Of a stretch of 64,000 nt of DNA, positions 17,271 to 26,318 are shown in pieces. The stretch is from Prevotella melaninogenica (GTDB lineage Bacteria; Bacteroidota; Bacteroidia; Bacteroidales; Bacteroidaceae). The DNA is taken from the NCBI RefSeq assembly GCF_013267595.1, contig NZ_CP054011.1, positions 1,006,147-1,070,146 of the forward strand, in the 5' to 3' direction. Below the pieces are notes generated by a model that was given only the letters and a program-made list of their open reading frames with translations, searched no databases and had not been told where the DNA came from. The first letter of the stretch is position 1, and each line of letters begins with the position of its first letter. The position numbers were made by a program, and so were the translations under genes.

Positions 17271-17942
17271 TTACTTCAACATCTTCCTACGATCCAGAAT
17301 CTTGATTGTTCGTCCATGAATCTCTATCGCCCCCTCTTTCTCAAAGTCAGATAGAACACGAAGCAATGAGAACTTCTGAATGCCAAACGAGTCTGCTATC
17401 TCCTGACGTGAACGCTCCAAATGTACCTCATTGCTGCCCTGCTCTCCTGCACGTTCCATCAAAAGATAAGCCACCTTCTCACGTACAGTAAACAGACTGA
17501 GCACCTTCATCTTCTGCGTCAAGAACACATCAATATTTGAGAGAATACGAATATAGTTCATACGAAGCGTCTCATCCAAATCTATTAGACGCTTCAACTC
17601 CTCTGGACGCATGCGAAATAGCTGTACTTTACCATCTGTTTCGACACTGACAGGTAGACTCCTGTCCTTAGAAAAGATAAAAGCAGGAGCTACCATATTG
17701 CCACTGTGCAACCGACTCACCTCTACCTGTTTGCCCGATAAAGCTGCCATACGACAGATAAGCTTACCACTTACAACAATATCAACATACTTGCAAGGCA
17801 TACCCGCTAAGGCATATACCTCATGTGAAGGCAGAGATACAAGTTGATAACTAATATTTCCTAATGTTAGGTCTATTTCAATCTCACTCATTCCTGCAAA
17901 AAGTGGACAGGAACGGAGTGCTTTCATTACATTATTTTCCAT
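17271..17942 (-). CDS. Crp/Fnr-family transcriptional regulator
   Basis: 223 residues. The N-terminal half is a cyclic-nucleotide-binding-type beta barrel (CKYVDIVVSGKLICRM; PVSVETDGKVQLFRM), the C-terminal part a Crp helix-turn-helix (SRQEIADSFGIQKFSLLRVL). No cysteine cluster typical of FNR is visible. An in-frame GTG at 17948 exists, but the -7 box TAACTTTG overlaps it, so the ATG at 17942 is preferred and the transcript may be leaderless. It is divergent from a hemerythrin gene of the RIC type, which suggests control of nitrosative or oxidative stress, similar to HcpR-like regulators; this is inference. Confidence 0.85.
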   Translation of the reverse strand: MENNVMKALRSCPLFAGMSEIEIDLTLGNISYQLVSLPSHEVYALAGMPCKYVDIVVSGKLICRMAALSGKQVEVSRLHSGNMVAPAFIFSKDRSLPVSVETDGKVQLFRMRPEELKRLIDLDETLRMNYIRILSNIDVFLTQKMKVLSLFTVREKVAYLLMERAGEQGSNEVHLERSRQEIADSFGIQKFSLLRVLSDFEKEGAIEIHGRTIKILDRRKMLK

Positions 17943-17947
17943 GGTCA

Positions 17948-17980
17948 CAAAGTTACGAAGATTCTCTTGATTACTACAAA
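17948..17980 (-). promoter_or_regulatory. Promoter of the Crp/Fnr-type gene
   Basis: TTTG (17977-17980) and TAACTTTG (17948-17955) on the minus strand are 21 bases apart. The last G is only six bases before the ATG, so the mRNA would start at or next to the start codon. Confidence 0.6.
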
Positions 17981-18000
17981 TTTAACTCGATTTAACTCAA
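17981..18000. repeat. Two 10-bp direct repeats, candidate operator
   Basis: TTTAACTCGA and TTTAACTCAA lie side by side in the divergent promoter region between the Crp/Fnr-type gene and the hemerythrin gene, one helical turn apart. Confidence 0.4.
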
Positions 18001-18087
18001 CTTGGACACATATGTTACCCTACTTTCTCCTCGATTATATATAAATTTGCACACAAATAAAACGAACAAGATAAAATAAAGATAACA

Positions 18088-18612
18088 ATGACACAAACAT
18101 TTTCTCAAAGCACTATCCCTTTTAAAGCATGGGACCTCGACCTACTTGTAGACTATGTACTGAAGTTTCATCATCGTTACATTCGCAAGCAGGGTGAGGA
18201 ACTTGCTATCAGACTAAACTCACTTGCAGCTAATCATCCTGAACTCGACCGTGTAATAGATCACTTCCGCAACAGTGTTGCCGACCTCGACCTCCACTGT
18301 CAGAAGGAAGAGAATATTCTCTTTCCATACATTATCGACATTTTCAATGCAGCTGAGTATGGTCAAGAGCATGCTCCTTTCCATTGTGGTACAATCCAGC
18401 ATCCTATCAATGCAATGATGGCTGACCACAACGACGAGATAGAACGTCATGAGCGGATAGCAGAACTAACAAATGATTACACAGCTCCTGAGGGTGCTGA
18501 GCCAGAATATGTGAAGGCACTTGCAGACCTTCGTCAGTTCCGTGATAACCTCCTCGAACATATCTTCGTAGAAAACGAGATAATGTTCCCACGGGCATTA
18601 ATGATGGAATAA
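18088..18612 (+). CDS. Hemerythrin-domain protein, RIC/YtfE-like
   Basis: 174 residues forming a four-helix hemerythrin fold with the expected His and Glu ligands: FHHRYIRKQGEEL (near residue 30), LHCQKEENILFPY (70), MADHNDEIERHE (112), and EHIFVENEIMFPRA (157). It resembles the C-terminal di-iron domain of RIC proteins (YtfE, ScdA), which repair iron-sulfur centres after nitric oxide or peroxide damage, but lacks the short ScdA N-terminal domain. A TAAATTTG box at 18042-18049 lies 38 bases upstream. Four bases separate its stop from the DUF488 gene. Confidence 0.85.
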   Translation: MTQTFSQSTIPFKAWDLDLLVDYVLKFHHRYIRKQGEELAIRLNSLAANHPELDRVIDHFRNSVADLDLHCQKEENILFPYIIDIFNAAEYGQEHAPFHCGTIQHPINAMMADHNDEIERHERIAELTNDYTAPEGAEPEYVKALADLRQFRDNLLEHIFVENEIMFPRALMME

Positions 18613-18616
18613 GATA

Positions 18617-18958
18617 ATGAAAATCAAACGTGCTTACGCGCCGGTTGAAGAAACCGACGGTTATCGAATCCTCGTTGACCGATTATGGCCGCGAGGCATC
18701 AGTAAAGAAAAGGCACAAATCGACCTTTGGTTGAAATCTGTTGCGCCAAGTAATGAACTGCGTAAGTGGTTCGGTCATGACCCCGACCGGTTTGCAGAGT
18801 TCTCTGAACGATATCGTGCAGAGTTAACTGCAAGTGGAGCCTTAGACGAACTGCGTGCTGTCCTCAAGGAACATCCTACCGCTACCCTACTCTTTGCGGC
18901 ACATGATGAGGAACATAACAACGCAGTCGTATTGCAACATCTGCTTGAAACGGAATAA
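18617..18958 (+). CDS. DUF488 family protein
   Basis: 113 residues with the family hallmarks RILVDRLWPRGISKEKA near residue 20 and WFGHDPDRFAEF near 55. The molecular role is not established. Start ATG is four bases after the hemerythrin stop, so the two form an operon, which hints at a stress-related role here. Length is normal for the family. Confidence 0.85.
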   Translation: MKIKRAYAPVEETDGYRILVDRLWPRGISKEKAQIDLWLKSVAPSNELRKWFGHDPDRFAEFSERYRAELTASGALDELRAVLKEHPTATLLFAAHDEEHNNAVVLQHLLETE

Positions 18959-19014
18959 TCCTTTATCCTTTTAAAACAGGAGTAGCAAAAGAAACAAAGT
19001 GAAAAAGCAAAACA

Positions 19015-19046
19015 AAAGGGGACAGACATCGACGTCTGTCTCCTTT
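19015..19046. terminator. Terminator between convergent genes
   Basis: Stem AAAGGGGACAGAC (19015-19027) with GTCTGTCTCCTTT (19034-19046), serving the DUF488 gene and possibly the opposite gene. A similar GGGACAGAC hairpin occurs at 62759-62788. Confidence 0.75.
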
Positions 19047-19096
19047 CTTGTTGCTCTTTTCTGATACACACACTCAAGGTATCAGAAGCTGATTCC

Positions 19097-21943
19097 TTAA
19101 CGCTTTAAGGTGAAAGACTTTACGCCTTTATCGGTGTTAAGCTTCAAGACAAATACCTTTGGCTGAACACCAGACAAGTCAATACGTTGCTGATAACCGC
19201 CTTGCTGCAAGAGACTACCGTCTGTTGAGAAAAGCTGATACGTCTGATACTTACCGTTAATGGTCAGTTCTGAACCGCTAACAATTGGTAACAGTGCATC
19301 ATCATCACCACCAGCAACATTGCTGATACCTGCTGTGATAGGTTGCGCAAGCAACTTCACGATGATAGGTTCTGCCCCACGTGTCTGGACAAGCAGTGCA
19401 GCAGCATGCGTCTTTGAGTCATTACTTTTGAAGCCAACGGCAATCGAACCACCTTCAAGTGGCAACTTCTCATGTGAAAGTTTGAAATACTTCTTCTGAG
19501 CAGAAGGTGCCAAGGTGATTGTTACAGGTGCCGTTGTACGATCACTATATATATTAAGTGGCTGAGGTGTCATCTCTTGTCCCGGACGGAATACAAACTG
19601 AATGAAGTCATTGTCAACACTCAGTTCAGGAAGGTCAGTACGTCCGAAGGTTACATCATCAATCATAAAGTTCAGGGAAGTAGCATTACCCCCCACAGGA
19701 CTATAGTAAGAAAAAGCCACATGGAACTTATCATCTATTGCAAGTCCTTCTACCTTAGAAAGGTCTATACGATAATCAAACCACATATCAGGCTCCAACT
19801 TAACCCCTACTGGGACATATTGAGATATATCTAAGAAGTAAGGTGTAGCCTTACCATCCTTCTCTGTGATGATATAAAAGCCGAACAGTTCTTCGCCGTT
19901 AGTAGTCTGATTACGATACATCAAACTGAATGTTAAATCCTTACTTTGTGCATTCTTATAAGATAGGGTTGGAGAAATAAGCCAGCTTTCATGCTCACGT
20001 CTATCCTCAACACCATATTTCAAGAAAGAAATCTGTGCTACTTCATTCTCTACAACCGACTGATCAGCATTCTTCTGTTGCCATGCATAGAATGGACGTT
20101 CACCACATATAGTGAGGTTCTGCCAATCCTTCAAGCCGAGAATACGTGTATGGCGTAAGTCTGAGAAAGTTTCGTTAAGGACAGCTAAAGGTTTGCTATC
20201 CGCATCCTTCAGCATTGCTTCTTCAATCTTATCGAATGCTTCCCGTTCATCTACAGTATTTGGACTGATAGTAACACGCTGAACTTCTACACTCTCTGAA
20301 GATACAAAGCGTACGAGGGTAGGACGATGCGTACCCACAACATATTTACCATCTGCATCGCCTACTGTAAGTGATTTCCAGTGACCACCACCATCAATAG
20401 AATATTCGACAGTACACTTTGCAGCACTACTTACTGGAGATAGCTGAAGTGTATTAACTCCATTGGCAACCAATTCATCATAGTAGAGTGTATCCTTTGC
20501 TGCCAACGTAACATTACTTTTACTATTCCACTTTCCATTAAGTTTCCAATAACCTAAGTCAAACTTATGATAACCCTTCCACGCATCACCAGTAAAGCGA
20601 CTGTCCATCACACGATTATCCGTGAAATTCTCAACTAAATCAGCTGAAGTAGCTGCTTCAGAAACACCCTTAAGTTTGATAACCAACGTATCTGCCAAGA
20701 CACTTGAAACCCTCAACTCTGCCTCATAGACTCCTGCTTTACGTGGTGCGAAGGTCACCTTTACAGGACGATGATAGAGCTTACCAGAACTTGTCGCATA
20801 GTAATACTGTCCCACATCAATGCGGAAAGGAGAACTTGCATCATGCTTCAGAGCAAGGTTAACATTCGTAATAACATCCTTTATATCAAAATCAAGTAAC
20901 TGTTCGTCAGTCTTGTTAGGTGCTGCACTCATCTCACGAACCTGTCCCGACTTAAGTTTTATCGTTGGAGTAGTACCTGCTTTCTTAAAATAACCAGTCA
21001 AATTGAGTGAACCACTGTTTTCTGTATCAGCACCAGAGAAGCGGAGTTTATAGGTATTACTACCCACATAAACGCCTGCTACCTGTGGCGTAATTGTCAG
21101 ATTAGCTTTAATAGTACTATTCTTTGGTAATTTCTCAACATCTAACTTCATTACAGAAGAAGACTTAGTACCCCCGAAGTTTGGTGTCTGATCAGCACTA
21201 AGGTGCATTCCCTGTAAGGCGATTGGGAAGGTTGTAGGTTGTCCGACCTCACCCATCATCGTACGATACTGTGGAAGAATGGCTACAAGCGGAGTCTTAT
21301 CCTTGTCTGACAAACGTAATACACTGAAGTCGTCCATGCGTACCAGACTTCCTGGAGCTACCAAAAGAGCAAACTCTAACTTCGCTGCACCAGCTGGACA
21401 AACCGTACGGAACTTCAAATCACCATACGCTTTCATACGTCCAAAGTAGATATCAGGATTATTAATAAAGTCTTTTTCGGTAGAAACGAGTTCGTTACCA
21501 GCAGTATCCAACCAACGCAAAGCAAGGCGGAATGGACCTTCCCTGCGCTTGCTCTCTATCGTACTATAATGTACAAGACATTCTAACTCATCGCCTTGCA
21601 CTACCTCCTTTCCCGCACGATTAAGGTCAATCACCTGCTTAAGGTATCCCTCCACATTAGCAGTAGTCTCAATACCAACACCGAAACCAGTATCACTACT
21701 GTATCGATCACCAGCCTTCAATTGAGTAACAGTTCCTGCAGTAACCCAATGCATAGGCTTACCATTATCAAATGAATAGAAAAAAGGATCATCTAACAAC
21801 TCTACCGTTGCCTTCTCAGTAGCCTGATCCAAAGGTATAACTACTTGAGGTGCTTCATTCTGAGCGTACGCTGTATTTGTAAAACCAGCTAAACAAAGGC
21901 TTACAAACAGCTTTGCAAATAAGTAAAAATTCTTCATTGACAT
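19097..21943 (-). CDS. Large secreted protein with choice-of-anchor-J-like domains and sorting tail
   Basis: 948 residues with an N-terminal signal peptide (MKNFYLFAKLFVSLCLAGFT, cleavage after AYAQ). Two regions look like choice-of-anchor J or jelly-roll domains: near residues 40-210 (LEFALLVAPGSLVRMDDFSV) and 595-765 (SWLISPTLSYKN; ATSLNFMIDDVTFGR). Between them lie Ig-like beta segments. The end (QLFSTDGSLLQQGGYQQ, then VFVLKLNTDKGVKSFTLKR) is a type IX-style sorting tail. It is probably attached to the cell surface; ligand unknown. The start may be the Met at 21937. Confidence 0.8.
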   Translation of the reverse strand: MSMKNFYLFAKLFVSLCLAGFTNTAYAQNEAPQVVIPLDQATEKATVELLDDPFFYSFDNGKPMHWVTAGTVTQLKAGDRYSSDTGFGVGIETTANVEGYLKQVIDLNRAGKEVVQGDELECLVHYSTIESKRREGPFRLALRWLDTAGNELVSTEKDFINNPDIYFGRMKAYGDLKFRTVCPAGAAKLEFALLVAPGSLVRMDDFSVLRLSDKDKTPLVAILPQYRTMMGEVGQPTTFPIALQGMHLSADQTPNFGGTKSSSVMKLDVEKLPKNSTIKANLTITPQVAGVYVGSNTYKLRFSGADTENSGSLNLTGYFKKAGTTPTIKLKSGQVREMSAAPNKTDEQLLDFDIKDVITNVNLALKHDASSPFRIDVGQYYYATSSGKLYHRPVKVTFAPRKAGVYEAELRVSSVLADTLVIKLKGVSEAATSADLVENFTDNRVMDSRFTGDAWKGYHKFDLGYWKLNGKWNSKSNVTLAAKDTLYYDELVANGVNTLQLSPVSSAAKCTVEYSIDGGGHWKSLTVGDADGKYVVGTHRPTLVRFVSSESVEVQRVTISPNTVDEREAFDKIEEAMLKDADSKPLAVLNETFSDLRHTRILGLKDWQNLTICGERPFYAWQQKNADQSVVENEVAQISFLKYGVEDRREHESWLISPTLSYKNAQSKDLTFSLMYRNQTTNGEELFGFYIITEKDGKATPYFLDISQYVPVGVKLEPDMWFDYRIDLSKVEGLAIDDKFHVAFSYYSPVGGNATSLNFMIDDVTFGRTDLPELSVDNDFIQFVFRPGQEMTPQPLNIYSDRTTAPVTITLAPSAQKKYFKLSHEKLPLEGGSIAVGFKSNDSKTHAAALLVQTRGAEPIIVKLLAQPITAGISNVAGGDDDALLPIVSGSELTINGKYQTYQLFSTDGSLLQQGGYQQRIDLSGVQPKVFVLKLNTDKGVKSFTLKR

Positions 21944-22138
21944 CTAAATTTTGATTAACATACCGCAAATATAAAAAATATAGACATAAAAAGCAAGTTA
22001 AATTACATTTTATTTCATTTTAAGTATATAAAGATTTCATATCAAACTAAAAAGTGTATAATATCCCATTAATTATAAGTAAACGGTGGTTTTATTAAGC
22101 TTATCAGCCCTATAAGCCCAACATGGCTTATAGGTCAA

Positions 22139-22165
22139 ATTGTCAGAAAGAACAGACAAAATGTC
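22139..22165 (+). promoter_or_regulatory. Candidate upstream activator site for hsp20
   Basis: TTGTCAGAAAG and ACAAAATGTCA frame a stretch with two TGTCA words, ending about 13 bases before the sigma-54-like box. Activators of sigma-54 promoters usually bind upstream, but the distance here is shorter than common. Confidence 0.3.
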
Positions 22166-22178
22166 ATAAAGGCTCTAA

Positions 22179-22194
22179 TGGTATGCTCCTTGCA
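22179..22194 (+). promoter_or_regulatory. Sigma-54-type promoter of hsp20
   Basis: TGGTATGCTCCTTGCA has GG and GC separated by exactly 10 bases and matches TGGnAnG-n4-TTGC of the -24/-12 consensus. It lies 54 bases before the hsp20 ATG. No TAnnTTTG box is seen in this leader. Confidence 0.6.
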
Positions 22195-22247
22195 TAATAG
22201 TCAGTACAAAACATTAACAAACAAATTAAAGTAAAGGAGATAAAATT

Positions 22248-22655
22248 ATGTATAGAAATTCATGGTTACCAGAGGTTTTCAATGATTTTTTGAACACTAC
22301 AAATATGCCTAAGGCAAATCCAACAGCACCAGCTATCAACGTACTGGAGTCTGAAAAAGATTATATCGTAGAACTTGCAGCACCAGGTCTGAGCAAGGAG
22401 GACTTCGATGTGAATATCAACAGCGATGGCGACTTGACCATCAAGATGGAAAAGAAAGCCGAGGAGAGCGAGCAAAAGGCTCATTACCTCCGTCGCGAGT
22501 TCGCATATAGCAAGTATGAGCAGACACTGATTCTACCTGATGATGTTCAGAAGGAAAGTATTGCTGCACGTGTTGCAAATGGTGTACTCACCATTACCTT
22601 GCCTAAGATTAAGGTTGAAGAGCAGAAGGTTGCACGCCAGATTACAGTGGGCTAA
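22248..22655 (+). CDS. Small heat-shock protein, Hsp20/alpha-crystallin family
   Basis: 135 residues. The alpha-crystallin domain covers about residues 28-130 and includes APAINVLESEKDYIVELAAP, the strand DFDVNINSDGDLTIKME, and the conserved ending VANGVLTITLPK. It is an ATP-independent holdase that binds unfolding proteins. The leader contains AAAGGAG about 10 bases before the ATG, a Shine-Dalgarno-like sequence that most genes in this window lack. The promoter looks sigma-54 dependent. A strong terminator follows. Confidence 0.93.
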   Translation: MYRNSWLPEVFNDFLNTTNMPKANPTAPAINVLESEKDYIVELAAPGLSKEDFDVNINSDGDLTIKMEKKAEESEQKAHYLRREFAYSKYEQTLILPDDVQKESIAARVANGVLTITLPKIKVEEQKVARQITVG

Positions 22656-22743
22656 ACGCTCCACTACTCCCTGATGAAAGGTTTTTGTTCTGACGCTATA
22701 AGCTGAAGAACCTTGATAAAATGGATTAGTTATTGGTGAATAT

Positions 22744-22776
22744 GCCCCTAAACAGAATATGTTTGGGGGCTTTTTT
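22744..22776 (+). terminator. Terminator after hsp20
   Basis: Stem GCCCCTAAAC with GTTTGGGGGC and a run of six T. Confidence 0.85.
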
Positions 22777-22787
22777 GATTCTTCCGA

Positions 22788-23211
22788 TAACTGTTTATTC
22801 CCTTACCATCCAATGTATGTAAATTATTTTCATGCAACTCAAAACAAAAACATGCTCTTTTGGCTTCTAAAAGACGCTTAATTGACTTGCAAAAGGTGCC
22901 CTTTTAAGGTCCAACTAACGCCCTTTTGAAGTCCTATTAAGCACCTTTTACTTTACGGCTTTGTAACCAATTGATTTCCTGTTAGTTACAAACTTGCTTT
23001 TCACACGTGTTTTGTCCTTATTTATAGCTGTTTTATTCGAAATTATGTAATGATTTTTCAAGTCCTCATCTACAACTTTGATGGCTTAAAACAAAAAGGG
23101 TTTCTGTGTCGAAGGGTAATAATAAAATAGGTGGTTTGACCGTCTTAACTATATTTCTGTTTTATCCTTAACTTTTGTTCTTTCGCTAAAGCTATATGAA
23201 AAACACCTATA
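22788..23211 (+). repeat. Dispersed intergenic repeat, copy B
   Basis: About 420 bp collinear with copy A from tgtttattccc to the end near 23211; core cruciform at 22868-22950 (TAAAAGACGCTTAATTG ... TATTAAGCACCTTTTA). It fills most of the gap between hsp20 and the DUF4846 lipoprotein. No ORF of note. Confidence 0.75.
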
Positions 23212-23258
23212 CTCACCCTTAAAACAAGAAGACATACAACACTTTTTATAACAATAAC

Positions 23259-23289
23259 TTGACAAGTTAGCAGATTATACGTATATTTG
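23259..23289 (+). promoter_or_regulatory. Promoter of the DUF4846 gene
   Basis: TTG (23259-23261) and TATATTTG (23282-23289) are 20 bases apart; the transcript would begin about 30 bases before the ATG. Confidence 0.6.
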
Positions 23290-23324
23290 CGAGTGAAGAC
23301 AATAATATTCATATAAGGAAGACA

Positions 23325-24155
23325 ATGAAGACAACACATACTATCCCCATTATATTGGCAGCTTGCTTACTCTCATGTACAGGAAAGACTAACGGACAAT
23401 CACAACAATCAGCAGAGAAGACTCCTGCTGTTGAGCAAACAGCCACTACTAAAAAACAACGTTTGGCACCTCCTCCTAACTACGAGAGAGTAAAACTCAC
23501 TGAGGGTACATTTGGTTCATTCCTACGAAATCTACCACTAAAGCCTGCTGGAAGTGACTTACATTATTATAATGGTAGTATCAAACGGCGAAATTATGCT
23601 GGTGCGGTGGTAGACATCGACTTTGGCCATGGAGAGGTAGAACAGTGTGCTGATGCTGTTATCTACCTCAGAGCCTTATGGCTTTGGCAGACAAAACAGT
23701 ATGACAAGATTCACTTCAACTTCACCAATGGCTTCAGGGCAGATTACGCTCGTTGGGCAAAAGGAGAGCGTATCCACATTGATAAGAAGACATGGCGGTG
23801 CTGGTATAGCAAGGACACTGCTACAGACTATTCTTATAAGACATTCCGTAAGTACTTAAATCTCGTCTTTATGTATGCAGGAACAGCCTCACTTGAAAAG
23901 GAGTTAACTACGATTACAGGCAAAGAACTGCAGGTTGGCGATGTGATTATCAATGGTGGTCATCCCGGACATACTGTCATTGTTGTAGACAAAGCAGTCA
24001 ACAAGAAAGGAGAAGCTGTCTACCTACTTGCACAAGGCTATACACCAGCGCAAGAAATTGAGATTTTTAACCAGTGGTTCAGCATAAATCCACAGATAAA
24101 ATACCTTGACACTCCAGACTGGTATTTCCGTGGTAACTATGCAAAACGATTTTAG
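23325..24155 (+). CDS. DUF4846 family lipoprotein
   Basis: 276 residues. It has a lipoprotein signal (MKTTHTIPIILAACLLSCTG, lipobox LLSC) and a low-complexity linker, then a domain of about 220 residues matching DUF4846: FLRNLPLKPAGSDLHYYNG, QCADAVIYLRALWLW, FTNGFRADYARW, VGDVIINGGHPGHTVIVVD and a final WFSINPQIKYL. The His of GHPGHTVIV and the acidic residues before it recall transglutaminase-like or cysteine-peptidase folds, but the catalytic role is not established. Single gene with its own promoter and terminator. Confidence 0.85.
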   Translation: MKTTHTIPIILAACLLSCTGKTNGQSQQSAEKTPAVEQTATTKKQRLAPPPNYERVKLTEGTFGSFLRNLPLKPAGSDLHYYNGSIKRRNYAGAVVDIDFGHGEVEQCADAVIYLRALWLWQTKQYDKIHFNFTNGFRADYARWAKGERIHIDKKTWRCWYSKDTATDYSYKTFRKYLNLVFMYAGTASLEKELTTITGKELQVGDVIINGGHPGHTVIVVDKAVNKKGEAVYLLAQGYTPAQEIEIFNQWFSINPQIKYLDTPDWYFRGNYAKRF

Positions 24156-24188
24156 TTAGTCGTCAATTACCCTTAGAATAGGCAAGAA

Positions 24189-24220
24189 AAAAGCACTGTG
24201 ACCGAACTCACAGTGCTTTT
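24189..24220. terminator. Bidirectional terminator
   Basis: Perfect stem AAAAGCACTGTGA (24189-24201) with TCACAGTGCTTTT (24208-24220) between the convergent DUF4846 and DUF5606 genes. Confidence 0.85.
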
Positions 24221-24250
24221 ATTGCTTTGTTTTCTGACTTGAAAGTAATA

Positions 24251-24688
24251 TTACAATCTGTCATCAATGTTATCACCCTCTGTTGGCTTCATATCCTCTT
24301 CAAAGTTGGTAATACCAGCCTTAACAAGAATTTCATACCACTGAAGGAGCTTCTTGATATCGCTTGTGTGTACACGATCACGGTCGAAGTCAGGAAGAAC
24401 CTCTGCAAAGTAGTTCTGCAACTCCTTAGCTGAAGCCTTGCGCCAGTTCAGAGAAGCCACCTTGCCCTCTTCCTTGTCGCGCAACTTTGCCAAGACTTCA
24501 CCCAATGGAACATCGTCAGACTCAGTGAACATAGCAATATCAGCAAGACTCGTCACACGGTCTGTGCCGAATGCAGGCTGACGCTTGTGGCTCTCATCAA
24601 GCGACTCAACAATAAGATTCATTTTACCACGGCTTACCAGCTTATAAAGACCTGGCTTACCTGCGATTGAAAGGATTGTCTGTAACAT
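24251..24688 (-). CDS. DUF5606 domain-containing protein
   Basis: 145 residues, a short Bacteroidota-specific family that begins LQTILSIAGKPGLYKLVSRG and continues with DRVTSLADIAMFTESDDVPL. The role is unknown. It is the last gene of the nusB-yajC-ybbR-coaE group, starting 27 bases after coaE, an arrangement often kept in the order Bacteroidales. No membrane segment or signal peptide. Confidence 0.85.
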   Translation of the reverse strand: MLQTILSIAGKPGLYKLVSRGKMNLIVESLDESHKRQPAFGTDRVTSLADIAMFTESDDVPLGEVLAKLRDKEEGKVASLNWRKASAKELQNYFAEVLPDFDRDRVHTSDIKKLLQWYEILVKAGITNFEEDMKPTEGDNIDDRL

Positions 24689-24715
24689 TTTAATCTATTC
24701 TTGTTTATAATTTAA

Positions 24716-25279
24716 TTATTCTGAAATAATGGAAAGCAAGTGGTCTACCTGTGGAGCGAGAGGGCATATACCATCGTTGATGATTTCATAATCACTACGT
24801 CTTAATACTTCCTCTTGCGGTAGTTGACGTGCTATCCACTCAAGGGTCTTTTCCCTACTAATACCATCACGTGTCATCACACGACGAATACGTACTTCTT
24901 CTGGAGCCGTAACGCAAACTACCTTATCTATATGGGTACGCTTATCAAAACCACTATCAAAGAGTATCGCACTTTCAAGCCACGATTGACCCGATTGCTC
25001 AAAATCATGAGCTACAGCAGGATGTATCACGGCATTAACCGCCTGTACATGCGTCTCACTCTGTAAGAGATAGGCTGCAAGAATGGCTTTTTGCAAGACA
25101 CCATCACGGAAGACACCCTCACCGACAAGTGCAGAAAGCTGTTGTTGTAGTGGTTGAGAGGTGCGCATCAATTCCTTTGCGTGCGCATCACAATCGTAAA
25201 CAGAGATACCTCGCTCCGCAAGAAGCTTACAGACGTAAGACTTTCCGCTACCAATACCACCAGTCAACGCTACTATCAT
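24716..25279 (-). CDS. coaE: Dephospho-CoA kinase
   Basis: 187 residues. It phosphorylates dephospho-CoA at the ribose 3' hydroxyl, the last step of coenzyme A synthesis. The P-loop GGIGSGKSYV is at residues 7-16, followed by YDCDAHAKELM, the CoA-domain region VIHPAVAHDFE and the lid segment RVMTRDGISREK. Its start overlaps the ybbR stop by four bases (ATGA), indicating translational coupling. Length is typical. Confidence 0.93.
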   Translation of the reverse strand: MIVALTGGIGSGKSYVCKLLAERGISVYDCDAHAKELMRTSQPLQQQLSALVGEGVFRDGVLQKAILAAYLLQSETHVQAVNAVIHPAVAHDFEQSGQSWLESAILFDSGFDKRTHIDKVVCVTAPEEVRIRRVMTRDGISREKTLEWIARQLPQEEVLRRSDYEIINDGICPLAPQVDHLLSIISE

Positions 25280-26289
25280 CGCTGCTCAATGAGATAATCA
25301 ACCGTATTTACTTCTGGTCGTACGTTGCGTACACCATTAGGAGAACTTATCACATAGATAGGACATTTCTCGCTATTATTTTTCTCTATATCTTCGTAGT
25401 TGACTACAACACGGAAGCCTACAGGGAGAAGTTCCTTTGTCTCCGCATTCTTTGGCATCGAACGCATACGATAGGCACCTACCACAAACTTCACTTTTAT
25501 CTTGCTTGGGAAGGTACGCATGACCTTATTGTCAGGCATATTGACAGCTTCAATTGGTACCTCAACCGTCTCCTCTGTAAGTACATCCGGATAGAGTTTC
25601 ATCTTTACTCTGGAAGGAACACACTTGGCATTCGTAAACTTTCGGAGGTCTACAGTCAACTCCTTGACATCTGTGAAATTGGTAATATACTGTCGCTCTG
25701 TATAGACTGTTTGAATACTATCCAACACATTACGCGCTGCATAAACCTGAACGCTATCTGGAGTAAAGTCTACACGAGCAAGATAATAATTATCACCAGG
25801 TGTTACTGTCCCCAAAAGGCGTACAGGTACCTTTTTATGACGACCAAAGTTAAATGAGAAAGAGAACTTGCCAGCCTTAACAGAAGCTATCTTTGAACTC
25901 TTTGACAGTTGAAGATAAATCTGACGTTGAAGGTCTGCAATGGGTACATCTCCCTTACTTCGTCCGTCACTATGAACTTTGTAGTCGACATAGATAGGGC
26001 GGAATGTATCATCAAGACCATAATACGCAATCATATATCCCTTGTCTCGCACAGTAAAACGGACAACAGAATCAAGGTCACTGGTAATAACCACATTACG
26101 AGGAACACCCGTCATGCGAAGTGGTATACTGAATTCACCCTCATAAGTTTCGTTCAGTGTCATTATCAACCAGAACCCTCCACTCAATACCAAGAAAAAC
26201 AAAAAAATCAGAAACTCCTTGTTGAAGATCCTCAACAAGAAGTTCCTGAAGGTACTGAATGTATGAAGCGATTTGCTTGTTTTCATCAA
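25276..26289 (-). CDS. YbbR/CdaR-like domain protein
   Basis: 337 residues: one N-terminal membrane helix (FLIFLFFLVLSGGFWLIMTL), then periplasm-facing beta-rich YbbR-like repeats, for example RLLGTVTPGDNYYLARVDF and TPDSVQVYAARNVLDSIQTV. In Firmicutes the YbbR protein CdaR regulates diadenylate cyclase; no cyclase gene is nearby, so that role is not assumed. It sits between yajC and coaE on one operon. Confidence 0.8.
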   Translation of the reverse strand: MMKTSKSLHTFSTFRNFLLRIFNKEFLIFLFFLVLSGGFWLIMTLNETYEGEFSIPLRMTGVPRNVVITSDLDSVVRFTVRDKGYMIAYYGLDDTFRPIYVDYKVHSDGRSKGDVPIADLQRQIYLQLSKSSKIASVKAGKFSFSFNFGRHKKVPVRLLGTVTPGDNYYLARVDFTPDSVQVYAARNVLDSIQTVYTERQYITNFTDVKELTVDLRKFTNAKCVPSRVKMKLYPDVLTEETVEVPIEAVNMPDNKVMRTFPSKIKVKFVVGAYRMRSMPKNAETKELLPVGFRVVVNYEDIEKNNSEKCPIYVISSPNGVRNVRPEVNTVDYLIEQR

Positions 26290-26318
26290 ATGCTTTCCTT
26301 CTTTTCTACCAATAAGGT

